DNA of 64,000 nt from contig OW203998.1 of the NCBI GenBank assembly GCA_934047225.1, positions 18,863,280 to 18,927,279 on the forward strand, read 5' to 3'. The translations under genes were made by a program, and so were the position numbers. A model generated the notes under the pieces. That model was not told the DNA's origin, made no database searches, and was given only the letters and a program-made list of their open reading frames with translations. Source of the DNA: Ypsolopha sequella (lineage: Eukaryota; Arthropoda; Insecta; Lepidoptera; Ypsolophidae). How positions within the stretch are numbered: position 1 is the stretch's first letter; each line of letters begins with the position of its first letter. Below, one piece after another: positions 1 through 11,777 of this stretch.

Positions 1-2285
1 GCAAATTCGTTTTGTTAAAAGTTATAACCGCGCGCTATACGTCACTCTGCCCCGTGGTGAACTTTATTTTTTTTCACTATTTTTTTGCCACAACATTACA
101 ATAAAAAATATGTGTCTGTAATACAGATAAATGTGGCTTTCAGTGTAAATTTTTTATATACTGATATATTCTATGGTTCAAATGAAAACGACCAGGATGT
201 GAAAAAAAACAGTTCACGATTAACAGATTTTACCAAATATATTTTTTTTTGTATTGAAAGACATATTTTTTTTTCAGAAATGAATTTATCATACTTCACT
301 TATTCGAAAATGATATCAAACTTGCCCTAGGTACGTACACTTAGAGAGCTATATGACTCAAAGGGAGCGCGGCGAAATCAAACTTCCCCCCCCCCGCTCT
401 TCGCCACCCCGGAAATGCCTCCCGATGCCTCCCGGGCTAAATCCACTCGGGACCACCTATGGAACAACTGTGCCAAATATGAGCTCATAGTCCAGTTTGA
501 AACGGTTAATCGCACTAAATACCCAGCTACTAAGACTTTTTAACACTAAAAGATTTTATTCTAACAAATCATGAGTACTCCTGTTATAGTAATTATCTCT
601 AGTCCTTAAATATTCATTGAAAAAAAGGTTCACACAAAATAGGCTTGGTAAGTACCATCCTCCTGGTGGGTCTGCCCCAGTGCAGGGAAGAATTGGAAAA
701 TAAGTATCATCATCCCCTGAGATACCCGGAACGGGGATGTTGCGATGAAAAAAGTGACATACTTGATTTGTGCCAACATACCCGTTAGAGCTATCACCCG
801 GGATGATGACACTTTTTTCTCAGCACCGGAGCAAATCTGCTGAGAGGATGGCATGAACCCCAATAATAATGTTGGTACTTATCGTAATAGCAATATATTG
901 GTTAATAAAATAGAACAATTTGAATAAAGGAGTTGGTTGAAGGCAGTAGTGGTACCAGCGTAGTGTAGATTTAGGCTCTGCTTAGTCCTTTAGTGCAATG
1001 TTTGTATCCTAAAATAGTTAATAGGTAGTTAATACCATGATTTTAAAGAAAAATGCAGTAAACACATTGCAGTTATTCTAACTAAAATAATACATAAAGG
1101 GCATTTAAATACCAACCATCGTTCAGAGTGTCAATAAAGGGGTACGCTGCACAATTCAGGACACAAATAAAACATAATAAAGTTAGTGCCACTGACAATC
1201 CTTTGCATATGACATGTTTTTGTCCAGCATTTGTATCATCCAGCTCTTGTAACCTGTTATAAAGTTTTTTATAAGATTAGGTTATGTTCAGCAAGAAAAG
1301 GATCACTTGAGTTTTCTGCAAAGATTGCACCTATGATTTTGAGATTTTGATCAAAAGTAGATAAGTAGGGGAAAAAAGACTCCGGAAAGGATTATCATTC
1401 ATGCCCCCTTATAGACACTATCTAGGTAAGTATATAAGTACTTACGTCTCCATAAGTTCAAAAATCATGTCCATCTGATTATCACTAGTCTTCTTGATGA
1501 GATGGGACACAAAATCTATAAACTATACGAGGTCTATTATATTTCTTTCACAGGAAAACAGTAACCAACCGACCAAGATTTTTTTTGCGATTAGTGATAC
1601 CAGAAAATAATTTATAATCATCGACAATACTAGCAAAACAACTTTTTTCAAGAACTAATAATCAACATTCATATCCCTGTAACACATTTGTTTAATGATT
1701 ATAAGCGAGAATAAGTAAAAGAAGAATTTAAAAGAAGTTAACAATGAAAAATGTCACTTTAAGAAAGTTATTTGCCGATCTATTGTAACAAAATGCATTA
1801 TTTTTAAGTGTTTAATAAATCAGGCAAATTTAAGAGAAATTTTTAAATCTTGGATCACCTGTGTAGATAAGCTATATAGATTTTAATAAATATTATCTTT
1901 ATGATTTAAATTCACAAAATTCCTGAAATGTAGGTATAAAATTCCTAAAACAGCAACATTAAAAAATACCATTTGCAGAAAAAGCGCATTCAAAACATAA
2001 TTTTTTTCGATCAATGTCTTAATTAAACAATAAAAAAACGATACATATCAATGAATCAATGCAAATATAGACGTAAGAACATGTTAATTTATATTTCTTT
2101 ACATGTTTCAGTATGTGTTGGGCTTTTAGCTAAGTAAATATGATATATTTCTACTTAGACTGCGTAAATATAAATTTTCAGAATGCGCCAACGTGGTTAT
2201 TTCCCGAACGCTTCTACAGTTCGATCTCCGAGCAAACGCAGGACCGAACGCGGTTTTCATGCTACGTATGACACCTAAGTAACAG
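1..2285. other. Gene-less AT-rich sequence
   Basis: I see no supported gene. The reading frames present are short, lack recognisable motifs and have AT-rich codon use like random sequence. A C-rich run and CCTCCCGATGCCTCCCGG lie near 390-440, but I cannot tie them to a known element. Confidence 0.5.
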
Positions 2286-2288
2286 TGG

Positions 2289-2443
2289 GTCTACCGCGTA
2301 ATTCTCATTTTCATCAACATCAACTTGAGATTGAAATTTGACGTGCGTGCGACGACGCCCGCCTAACATGCCATCTCTTTTGCACGCGTTGAATTTCGCA
2401 TGCATTTGCTTGAAGTTGATACAAATGAGAATTACGCGGTAGA
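2289..2443. mobile_element. MITE-like imperfect inverted repeat
   Basis: Two arms of about 62 bp (2289-2350 and 2382-2443) are imperfect reverse complements. The best-matched block is CTACCGCGTAATTCTCATT on the left and its complement at 2424-2442. The spacer is about 31 bp, and there is no coding capacity. This is the layout of a small non-autonomous DNA transposon. I could not identify a target-site duplication, so the family is unassigned. Confidence 0.45.
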
Positions 2444-2509
2444 GCCCCAGTTCTGTTTCGTTTCGAACGCAACTATACGGAGGTGTTTTCATGCTTAGGC
2501 TCTGATCTA

Positions 2510-4095
2510 TTAACTATTTTTACTGCTGTATGGCATGGATAGAGCTTTATTAATTTAAAAAATTGATTCATACTTGGTGTCTTATCAGGTTCTGTAAAAA
2601 TCAAAAGTCATTACATTACAGTTTCTACAGCAGAGCCAATGAGTGATGGCGCCTATGACGTTTAAATGCCTACAAAGTATCGTAATTATTTATAAGCAAG
2701 TGTGAATTAAAAAATGTAATACTTCATTGTTGATAGTGATGTACTACTTGTTTCGGCTATTATTTTTCGATTTTAATGTTGCTTTATTGTGCAATAGAAT
2801 TCGTATAGAAACAAAGAATTTTTAAAAAAAAAGTTTCTAATTTTTTATAGGTCGTTTGAGGTCGCCAAGTTACGCAATAATATTTAATTAAAAACAAAAC
2901 AATGACGAAGTTAAACTAAACAAAAATAAATAATAGTAAAATACTTTTTTCGATTTAGATATTTAAATATCACTTGGGGGCCCCGGGGCACTACACCGCA
3001 TAGCCCTCAGATAGCTACGCCACTGGTTTTGGCACATTTTTCTTTTGTATCATTATGTTGAATGTTGAATGACGTGTCTAATGTTGAGTAAACTCACACT
3101 TGATTTTTATTTATAACCGAAATTTGAATTGTACCTCATCACTAAATGCAGCTGTCATAAGTGCCATCACTCAGTGGCCCTACTTTAATGATATTTACTT
3201 GGGTAAATGATCTTACTTTTTTAAGGGAAATATATATTTGAACTTAAAAATAATGGTTTCCACTATTAGAGTCTTAGCTTTACAGTATAATATTATTACT
3301 CCTCACATGGCATGGACAGAGTCTTATTAATTTAACAAAATGTCATTTAAACCTGTATTCGCAATAGTAATCAATATTTTCGGTCTGTTAATGCTTAGAG
3401 CTCTCTTTTAACTTCTCGCTGATATTTTTTACTCAATCAATTACTGTTATATTAACAATTATTACTGCTGTTTAGCATATCTATATAGAGTGCTAATAAT
3501 TTAATAATGTGATTCAAACCTGAGGGCGTTGAAGGATCTAAAAAAAATTAATATTGTTTTCAAAGGCTGTTGACAAGCTAGTTTAAAATAACTTATTTTT
3601 TAATGAAACAAGGTGCCATTTGATTTTGGAAAATATTATAGCATATCCTTTAATGATAAAATATATTAATTATATATTTGACACAACCCACTGCTTTTTC
3701 CACTTTGACTTTGAAAGTTTTGTTTTAATTACTGTTTTAGCTACTGCAAATATTTGCATAAAGTTTTATTATAATATTATTAAAACTCGCGTAAGCTGAC
3801 ATACTAAATAATTATTACATACGGCTTGAACACTCACGTGTGATTGTTGTTGACTATATGTTGGCAAACGGGCACAACGACGGTGAACGCCGCGTCGTCG
3901 TCCTAAGAACGACACTCGCCTTGATAATTCCGAAATTGTATCGGTGAAACGGTTGACATATAGTCAACAACAATCACACGTGAGTGTTCAAGCCGTATGT
4001 AATAATAAAGTCTTATTAATTTAATAATATTATTTAACCCTGGATTTGTTGTAGTAATCAACGTTTTTGGTCTGCTATTTGCCCTTAAGTGTTTC
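2510..4095. repeat. Degenerate repeated unit, about four copies
   Basis: A unit resembling TTATTACTGCTGTATGGCAT, then AGAGTCTTATTAATTTAA, then a block like GTAGTAATCAA with TTTTCGGTCTG, recurs near 2515, 3285, 3460 and 4005. The copies are in the same orientation with unequal spacing and heavy divergence. They look like an old array or successive insertions of one AT-rich element. The last copy directly abuts the MITE at 3811-4006. Confidence 0.4.
3811..4006. mobile_element. MITE with about 50-bp terminal inverted repeats
   Basis: The left arm (3811-3860, starting ATTATTACATACGGCTTGAA) and right arm (3956-4006) are nearly perfect reverse complements around a 95-bp GC-richer core. The core holds no open frame. 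High arm identity suggests fairly recent activity. The AT-rich ends (ATTATT/AATAAT) could conceal a short target duplication, so the exact ends and superfamily are not settled. Confidence 0.6.
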
Positions 4096-4879
4096 CTTAC
4101 AATTTCTTACATGTTACATTGTAAAATTTTTGGCAGAAGCCAAAAGTTCATTTTATTTCACAATTTTAGGTGTTGACGGGTTAATTGGGAAATATGGGTA
4201 GTTGTTGCAAACGCGCTGTGTTCAAGTGAGCATAGTGACTACTATCAGCACCATAACACAAAGTGATTTCCGCAATCTCCACTAATGCGCTGTCATTCGT
4301 TGAATTGGGAACCTCCTTTATTTTTGAAGCCGGTTAAAAAGGAGACAAATAATGTTTTATAATATCTAATAGTTAAAATATACAATCAAAAATTAATTTT
4401 GAGTAGTTGTCGTTTATATTGCACATAAAATTTGGATAAATACTTTTACCAGTATATAAATATGTTTCTGGAGGCCCGAGCAAAAGGATCTCGACAGACG
4501 GTCGATAAAATAAGGGTTCCGTATTTTTTTTTTAATTTTTATGTACGGAAACCTTAAAAGAAAAATCATTTTACAATTGGCGTTGGGGCCCGTGGTTATC
4601 TATTATTAGTTGAACCAAGTACCTTTATTGCGTAACTTCTCACAGCCTACGTAGACTTTGGCGGCCACGGGTTGGTTATACAAAGAGGTTATACCAAGAA
4701 CCAGATTCCTCTGCATTAGACCCCCTCGGAGAATTCGTACTTTTGGCTCTTGCCCTATTCTGAAACGATCGCTGACCCGGATGTATTGTATCTGAAATAA
4801 TGATAGAATATTAAGGAGGCAATTCGCACAAATTATATAAAAAAAAAACAATCAAATGAGGAACCTGTGCAGCGTAAAA
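4096..4879. other. Intergenic; holds a small inverted GGTTCCGTA repeat
   Basis: No gene is visible. At 4518-4560 the sequence AGGGTTCCGTA is followed, after a T-rich stretch, by TACGGAAACCTT. This short inverted pair matches the ends of the dispersed repeat family annotated at 5128. Confidence 0.4.
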
Positions 4880-5002
4880 CTGTGCGGTCAGTTACAATTC
4901 GCAGCTAAGCAACCCTTGACAAAGTTAGTCTTTGGACGGGTGACCATACAAGTGGAATTTGCTTAGAAAGCACGTGAAGCCCGGCCCGGCTGTTATTAAA
5001 AG
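4880..5002 (+). repeat. 5S rRNA-derived repeat (SINE3-like)
   Basis: The segment keeps the internal RNA polymerase III control region of 5S rRNA. CAGCTAAGCAACCCTTG resembles 5S box A, and GTTAGTCTTTGGACGGGTGACC-like sequence at about 4926-4946 resembles the intermediate element and box C. After that the match to true 5S is lost and the sequence runs into CACGTGAAGCCCGGCCCGGC, a tail I recall from dispersed 5S-like repeats. The 5' half of a real 5S gene is missing or too diverged to see, so this is a derived repeat or pseudogene and not a functional 5S gene. Confidence 0.5.
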
Positions 5003-5127
5003 ATTCTGGTCATGTATGGCGGGCTAAACCTTTGACATTAACATCAGGTTGACCATTAACCACTAGACATAAACGACTCAGTTAAAAAAGAACAACAATC
5101 ATGCTTCCGTAATATGTTGTATAAAGA

Positions 5128-5957
5128 AACCGGCCAAGTGCGAGTCAGACTCATGTACCTAGGGTTCCGTATTGTGGATGATAAATTTAATTTTATCATT
5201 TTAGGTCGTGAATTTCTCAACCACTTTATTTTTTCTGTAATCTTTACGTAAACATATATTACCATGATTTTTTTTTATATTTTTTGGTAAACCAGTTTTG
5301 GAGATAAGGCGTGGGGGACACAATTTTTTTCATGGTTTTTCTAGGATTTCTCGAAAAAGATGCAATTAAATATAGCCAAACTATATATTTTTACAATGAA
5401 CTTTTTTATAACTAAGTGTGATGCCCATATTGTGATTTTATATTAAAAAAAATTACTACTTTTTTTGTATTTTTCATTTATGCTTAATTTTTTTTTAACT
5501 GCTATAGTTTTCTTGTAATTGGCCAGTTACGATTTAAAATCGACATTTTTTTCATATTTTTCGGTCTACCAATTTCGGATATAAGGGGGGGGGAGACATA
5601 CATATTTTTGTGGTTTTTTAAAGATTTTTTGGAACCAGTGCCAGTTACTATAGTACAAGTATATATTTTTACAATCAACTTTTTAATATCTACAATTTGA
5701 TACCCATATAGTCATGTTTTAAGGATAATATTTTTATTTATCTCACTTTTTTTTTGGATATATTTTGAACAATTTCAAATTTTTCATATATTTTTTAAAC
5801 CCTGTTATGTGAAAAAATTAATGCTTTTTTTCTGCCAAATTTCATGTCTTTATCTTTAACGGTGCTAAAGTTATGACGCTATTCACATACGGACGGACGG
5901 ATAATGGAGTCTCACCATAAAGGTTCCTTTTGTACCTTTAAAGATAAGGAACCCTAA
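5128..5957 (+). repeat. Dispersed repeat, CCGGCCAAGTGCGAGTC family
   Basis: It opens with CCGGCCAAGTGCGAGTCAGA and GGGTTCCGTATT and closes with ACGGACGGACGG, ATGGAGTCTCACCATAAAGG and GGAACCCTAAAAA. I recognise this as a very common repeat of lepidopteran genomes whose class I cannot assign with certainty. The body is AT-rich and non-coding. Related copies lie at 11778-12020, 35632-36083, 54878-55345 and as end fragments near 24205 and 37200. Confidence 0.55.
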
Positions 5958-6719
5958 AAACTTGTTAGGTTATGGGTAAATAATGGGTACTTACCGGACA
6001 CTTAAAAACCCGGCCATATTTTGCAGTCGCGAAACCGAAAGGTACACTTGGCTTGTAGACGTAGTCTTCGGCTATTAAGATGTCTTCTTTCCCCAACATT
6101 CCAATACTAAAATCATCTGATTCCACATAACTAATGAATATAGAAAACAGTAGACTTGAAATTATTTTTAAATCATATAGACACATGATTCCCCGGTTAA
6201 GTGCAATTATTTTCTCACCACTTTAATCAGGAAATGAGTAAAATGCTTGATGCGTAGCTGATACATTACAAATTAATAAATTACTTACTAGTTAAAAATT
6301 AAAATTTTATAATCAATTTTATCACGTGAAATTTATTGACTTCAAGGCGCTTTTCGTATCTAATGACCGGGTAATTGGAAAAACGTGTAGATTTTTCACT
6401 ATTGCAGTCTGCAAAAATGAAATTCTCTTTGAATCATGATATGTAACGGCTACCATTTTATTTCTTAATTTTTCTCTTTCCCAAAAGTTAAATAAAAAGA
6501 ATCTTCTTTAAATGAAATAATCAGTAATAATTACAGATTAGTGATATATATTTTATTGATACGAATAAAAAAAACATCTGCTTCCTCCCATCGACCGTCC
6601 TCAAAACGAAAGTCTGTAAAATATTCGTTAAATAAATAAATATTTTTGAAAGTTATTTGTTTTGTTTTGTATATATTTTTATGTATGCATATCAAAATCA
6701 CTTAAAATAATGTTTATTT
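5958..6719. other. Gene-less AT-rich sequence
   Basis: A 73-residue minus-strand frame (5965-6186) has no motif I recognise and I do not support it as a gene. Nothing else structured is visible. Confidence 0.4.
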
Positions 6720-6978
6720 GGTCTGACGATATGAAGACCCCCTCGAAGTAATTCCGATGGATGGCGGTATATCCATCCCTAATAGCCGGGCCTTATATAG
6801 AACAGACTGGTGACGGGCAGCGGCGTCACTGGTACGAGGGTTCCGGCACCACGCTCACCAACCCACCTGCCCAGCGTGTGTGAGTATGGGCAATTCTTCC
6901 AGGATGACCGCCGGGAGTGGCAAAGTCCTAGAAAGGCTTATATGTCCAGCAGTGGACGAACTTGGCTGATGGATGGAT
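6720..6978 (+). mobile_element. LINE 3'-end fragment
   Basis: The stretch is GC-rich relative to its flanks and ends GTCCAGCAGTGGAC followed by GGCTGATGGATGGAT. That arrangement (self-complementary GTCCA/TGGAC block then a GATG-type tail) is one I associate with 3' ends of lepidopteran LINEs. No reverse transcriptase frame remains, so it would be a 5'-truncated copy. The assignment rests on recall of the family. Confidence 0.4.
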
Positions 6979-8390
6979 AATATGAAGAACGTAGATACAG
7001 TAAATAGTTGCAGTATGTCGTAAGCATAACAGTAATTATAATAAGTAACTACATAATTTTTGTAGATTTGATTGATGAATGCAAAAGGAGCAAAAGAAGT
7101 GTGTGTGATCTGTAATTTCAACCACAGCTCAGATGTACGTCAGAAATCAACCAGAAGTACGTTTTCCAATCAAACCTGTTAGTTTCGCAGTATATAGTTA
7201 ATGCGCCGCCTCCCAGCAGGTCCTTTGATCTCCAGAATATTCTTAGTCATGTCTTCTTCTGCAACGTCAAATGTAGCTTGGTACCAGCCCACGTTCTCCT
7301 AATTGACCTTCGGTATTAATAGCTTGATTGACGTTGGTGAAGAGGTGGCCTAGTGGAAAAACATACAGGTTTGGTAATATTCCAAATACCTTTATTCATT
7401 TTGTTTACATGCGAGTACAAAGGCAATTTTTCACATTTTCACTTCGTTTTCGTTACAACTAACGGAAGCAAACGAGTGACACCACAGTGTTTAAGTTAAG
7501 GGCATGGGTGACCCGAGATTGACGAAGTTATTTTACGTCAATTTTTTTTTTAAAACGGCGCGCTATGAGCTGTGACTGTCACGACAACCGAAATATATCA
7601 CGCACTCCCGAAAAACTGAGATTTTATTAAATAACTCGGCTTGTAGTTGAAATAAAATTAATCACGGTTTTTTCAAAATCGCTAGGTTCAAACAAATTTT
7701 ATAAAAAAAAACCAACTACATCCCGTAATCGATACTCGAGAGAAAATCATTGAGAAGTCTTAAATAGAGTAAAATAGAGGGTTACAAAAGATTTTATTTA
7801 CAGAAAATTAATTAATCAATTGTTGCAGTTTTTTTTTTTTAATTTTCTTCAGAAACGTTAGAAGACTACTTACAAATTTTTATGTACTAATATGAGTATC
7901 CTGATTTTATCCTGATCCTGTCATTTTATTTCTATTTGCGTCATCTTCTCCCTTAACAAGTCAAGCGGGGAATCGTTGGATAGCCCTGTTTGTTTCCGAA
8001 AAAGCTTTACTATTTATTGCAAAACTAGTGAGGCTATATCTAACTACAGGAGGTGTAAATGGATGGGTGTATACCAAATTAGTGATATACTAATATAGGA
8101 CAAATGCAATAGTGCCCAGAATAAAAGAGCTTGTTTGACTTAATCGATGGATCTGGAAGAGGTGAAAGATTTTTTTTTGTTTTCCTGTGCTGTCTGCTGG
8201 CCTTTCTTAATTTATATTAGGTAACAGGAACAGACTACCCATCGTCTAGTCTGGGAGCCACTAAAATTTAAGTTATATGGGTTAACTCATGTGTCTGAAA
8301 ATAAATATTTTTGTATTTTGTTGTATAATTTTATTACTTGCGGAGGAACGACGAGAGTTAAATAAATTTTATATTTAGTTAGAATAGATG
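6979..8390. other. Gene-less sequence
   Basis: No supported gene or repeat boundary is visible. The sequence is AT-rich with short random frames. Confidence 0.4.
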
Positions 8391-9039
8391 TCTATATATA
8401 TAAAATTCAAAGTCCTGACTGACTGACTGACTGATATATCAACGCACAGCCTAAACCGCTGGTCCTACAGACTTGAAATTTTGCATATAGATACCTTATA
8501 TAGTGTAAACATCAATTAAGAAAGGATTTTTCAAAATTCACCCCTTAAGGGGGTGAAACGGGGGTCCAAAGTTTGTATGGGGAAACAAGATTAGTTAGAC
8601 TATTTTATTCAAGACTTCACAGGAGTACTACTATCAATAAATGAGTAAAGTTTCAGGTTTTTTCAGAATTCGCCCCTAAAAGGGGGAAATGGGGTGACAA
8701 AGTCTGAAAATCAACATGGGTATCGTTTGTATGGTTTATCGGGTCGCTGATTACGAAAACAACAACGATTTTAAAATCCAACGCAGTGGACGTGAAATAC
8801 CATCATCCCTTGTTGGGGTGCGATGGGATTGAAATGTTGATATGTGTAAATATCAATATGGGTGTTGTTTTTATGGTTTTTTGGGACGTCAATTACGAAA
8901 ATGGCATCGATTTTGAAATGTAATATAGTGGACATGAAAATTCTTGACATTATGTGTGCCAGAGCAAATCGGCTGTAACAGACGAGCAGACAGACAGCCA
9001 GACAAGTGATCCTATCAGTTCCATTTTTTCCTTTTGAGG

Positions 9040-9077
<38 letters not shown>

Positions 9078-9586
9078 CCTATCTATATATCTATCTATCT
9101 ATCTATATCTATCAATATCCCAGCAAAATATCTTTGGAATGGAAGGTGGTACATCCTTAGGGGTTGGACCACAAGGTGCCAAAAAAAGTTCTCTTTTTAA
9201 TGTCAAAACTTTGACGGCCTGTTTCTCCCAAACGGCTAGAGTTAGACCCATGTTGATGGGTGCCTAGGAAAAGGTTTTGACGAGATCTACCTGCTGAAAG
9301 TGTCAAAACTTTACAGGCCCGTATCTCCCAAACGGCTAATGCTAGACCCATGTTCATAGTATTCTAAGTAAAGGGCTCGGCAAGATCTAGATGACGTTAA
9401 AAAAAAAAGTCGAAAAATAAATTTGCCAAACATTTGATCGGCCATATCTCCCGAACGGCTAATCGTAGGGAGTTGACTCTTACTTTGACTCTCAAAGGGA
9501 GTGAGAGCACTTATAATGTTTGTTTCTGAAAAAAAATTAATTTATTTCTTGTAGGCCACGCGGGCGAAGCCGCGGGCAGAAGCTGG
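8391..9586 (+). mobile_element. Helitron-like non-autonomous element
   Basis: The 5' end reads TCTATATATATAAAATTC, followed by a GACT microsatellite and ATCAACGCACAGCC. The 3' end has a GC-rich hairpin (GCGGGCGAAGCCGCGGGC) and terminates CTGG before T, which fits the Helitron rule of 5'-TC and 3'-CTRR next to T. The left flanking base is G where A is expected, a weak point. No Rep/helicase frame is present. Near 9220, 9330 and 9450 the block TCTCCCRAACGGCTA recurs, giving three internal units of about 110 bp. Related ends occur at 35613 (plus) and 36460 (minus). Confidence 0.5.
9041..9117. repeat. ATCT tetranucleotide microsatellite
   Basis: About 75 bp of nearly uninterrupted ATCT units lie inside the Helitron-like element, with interruptions near 9077, 9085 and 9105. 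The serine/tyrosine/leucine-rich frames that cover it are artefacts of the repeat. Confidence 0.9.
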
Positions 9587-10208
9587 TTATTTATAAAGTC
9601 ACTGTGCGTATTTTTTACTTATAAAGTTATAACTCGACAATGGCGGAACTAATGTGCGGAGTCACATTATCGGAAGCCAGATAAAATGGCATTGAATTGA
9701 AATTGAGGAAGTGTGTGAGGGTGTGTGTGTGTGTGCGTGAGATTTAGTATCTGATACGTAGCAGGTGGAAATCTCTTTTCTCTGCCTACCTCCCTGAGAG
9801 ACAGGCGTGAGTATATGTATGTATGTCTACATGAAACCACATTATCTACTGATCATACTGAAATACCAGGTTTAGACATAATAATGTAATAATAATGTAG
9901 GGTCACGGAACCTTAGGATACGGAACCCTAAAAATCAAGGTAAAAGGTTATTTATCCAGAAAATTTTACAGGAAAAATAAAGCGGCTAATGTTGTATTTT
10001 TTGTATATGCATCCTCTATGATGTAGGTATAATGAAATGTCTATGTACTCGTGTGTCATTGAATAAAAACCAGGTTTAGACATAATAATGTACTCTGTGG
10101 TTTAGACTGACAAGCTTGCCTTTCACTTCATGGTCAAAAGAAATACTAACCTGCCAGGTGCATCTAATTGTGGATAATAATAATAATAACTTACCGTAAA
10201 AATTAATA

Positions 10209-10692
10209 TTGCAATGTAACCTGAAATATTGTCCACACCTAGTTGTCCCTATACCTGGTGATGGTTCATGTTGGTTCCATTCTTTGTCATTCTCTATGTA
10301 TGAGAACATTGAGTCGTCGTATGACATTAGGTTTGCAGTAGTCGAGTATGTGGTAGCGCATTGGGATGAAATGCAACTTTATACGTGTGACGAGCGTGGA
10401 TACACATTAACGCTGACCTGACTCGACAGCAATGATGAAAACTACCACCTACGGTACCGTATCCAAACTTATGGCAGCCACTTCTTTGTATCCATTTACT
10501 TTCGAGGTTTACAAAAATGGCCGTTTGAGAGGATCATTAAGTGGCGATCCTGGGACGCCAGTGAAACGTTTACAATTCTCTGGTAGTATCTTAGGTGGTC
10601 ATTATGAAGTGTTCCTTCCCGATACTAGTTTCTCTGGAGTATGTCCAAATGATCAGTTAAAGGAAGTGGGCTTTAAGAAAATCCGTAGCTGA
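10209..10692 (+). pseudogene. OTU-like cysteine protease, frameshifted (left arm)
   Basis: Two adjacent frames together resemble one OTU domain. The first (10209-10421) has VVPIPGDGSCWFHSLSFSMY, carrying the catalytic-cysteine signature DGSC-x-F. The second (10432-10692, one frame over) has MMKTTTYGTVSKLMAATSLY and GGHYEVFLPD, where HY fits the catalytic-histidine motif. A frame change with stops near 10415-10435 separates them. OTU enzymes cleave ubiquitin chains; whether this one did is unknown. Some of the second part lies in the foldback loop. The C-terminal residues after HYE are basic in copy 2. Function in the element (capture or transposition-related) is inference. Confidence 0.6.
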
Positions 10693-11024
10693 CGTGCAAG
10701 AAATATTACCCGAGAAGAAAAAAAGGAGGACTACCTACAAAAAGAAATGAGATCCCATCAAAAACATAAAATGTACAAAAATGCCAAGTCGCGCAACGCA
10801 ATCTTTCTACCGTAAAAAGTTGTGAGATCTTATGTACAGCCAAGTCTGTTATTTTAGTTTGTATGGAAAGCACCTTTTCATTTTAGTTAGTATGGGAGCA
10901 CCTATTGAACAAATGTATCATTAATTGTTTCCTAATTAGTTACCTACCAACATTAAGTGACTGTATTAATATTAGTCATCTTTATTTCTCTACATGTACA
11001 ACATATCTACCTAATACCAATTTG

Positions 11025-11494
11025 TTAGCGATTTGAGAAGATATTTCTACGCATCAGTGATTTATTTGTGCTCTGCGATTGCCAAGTCACTATATTTACC
11101 CAACCAACTAAGAAACTACCAGAGAATTGTAAACGTTTCACTGGCGTCCCAGGATCGCCACTTAATGATCCTCTCAAACGGCCATTTTTGTAAACCTCGA
11201 AAGTAAATGGATACAAAGAAGTGGCTGCCATAAGTTCGGATACGGAACCGTAGGTGATAGTTTTCATCATTGCTGTCGAGTACAGGTCAGCGTTAATGTG
11301 TCTCCACGCTCGTCACACGTATAAAGTTGCATTTCATTCCAATGCGCTACCACATACTCGACTACCGCAAACCTAATGTCATACGACGACTCAATGTTCC
11401 CATACATAGAGAATGACAAAGAATGGAACCAACATGAACCATCACCAGGTATAGGGACAACTAGGTGTGGACAATATTTCAGGTTACATTGCAA
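11025..11494 (-). pseudogene. OTU-like protease, truncated (right arm)
   Basis: This is the mirror copy of the left-arm gene. The 11267-11494 frame keeps GDGSCWFHSLSFSMYGNIES. The 11025-11270 frame keeps the TYGSVSELMAATSLYPFTFE region and then departs from the other copies after FSGSFL, before the catalytic-histidine motif. The right arm thus encodes only the Cys half plus the middle. The two frames overlap by four bases in different phases, so this copy too is frameshifted. Confidence 0.55.
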
Positions 11495-11777
11495 TATTAA
11501 TTTTTACGGTAGGTTATTATTATTATTATCCACAATTAGATGCACCTGGCAGGTTAATATTTCTTTTGACCATGAAGTGAAAGGCAAGCTTGTCAGTCTA
11601 AACCACAGAGTACATTATTATGTCTAAACCTGGTTTTTATTCAATGACACACGAGTACATAGACATTTCATTATACCTACATCATAGAGGATGCATATAC
11701 AAAAAATACAACATTAGCCGCTTTATTTTTCCTGTAAACTTTTCTGGATAAATAACCTTTTACCTTGATTTTTAGGG

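Larger units (their letters stand above)
9898..11777. mobile_element. OTU foldback element, copy 1
   Basis: Left arm 9926-10596 and right arm 11107-11777 are inverted copies of the same 671-bp sequence, separated by a 510-bp loop. The outer ends read CCCTAAAAATCAAGG. The homology to the second copy extends on the left to about 9898 (AGGGTCACGGAACC). Each arm contains the Cys-motif half of an OTU-type protease gene reading towards the loop, and the loop on the left side adds the rest of that gene. The loop contains CTCTGCGATTGCCAAGT, which is also found in the loop of copy 2 (45695-47001). A shared loop means this is one mobile family and not a chance head-to-head insertion. It interrupts the repeat whose right part resumes at 11778. 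Confidence 0.7.

Noticed and set aside
9006..9267. Two plus-strand frames rich in Ser, Ile, Tyr and Leu
   Set aside because: They translate the ATCT microsatellite and the flanking Helitron-like repeat.
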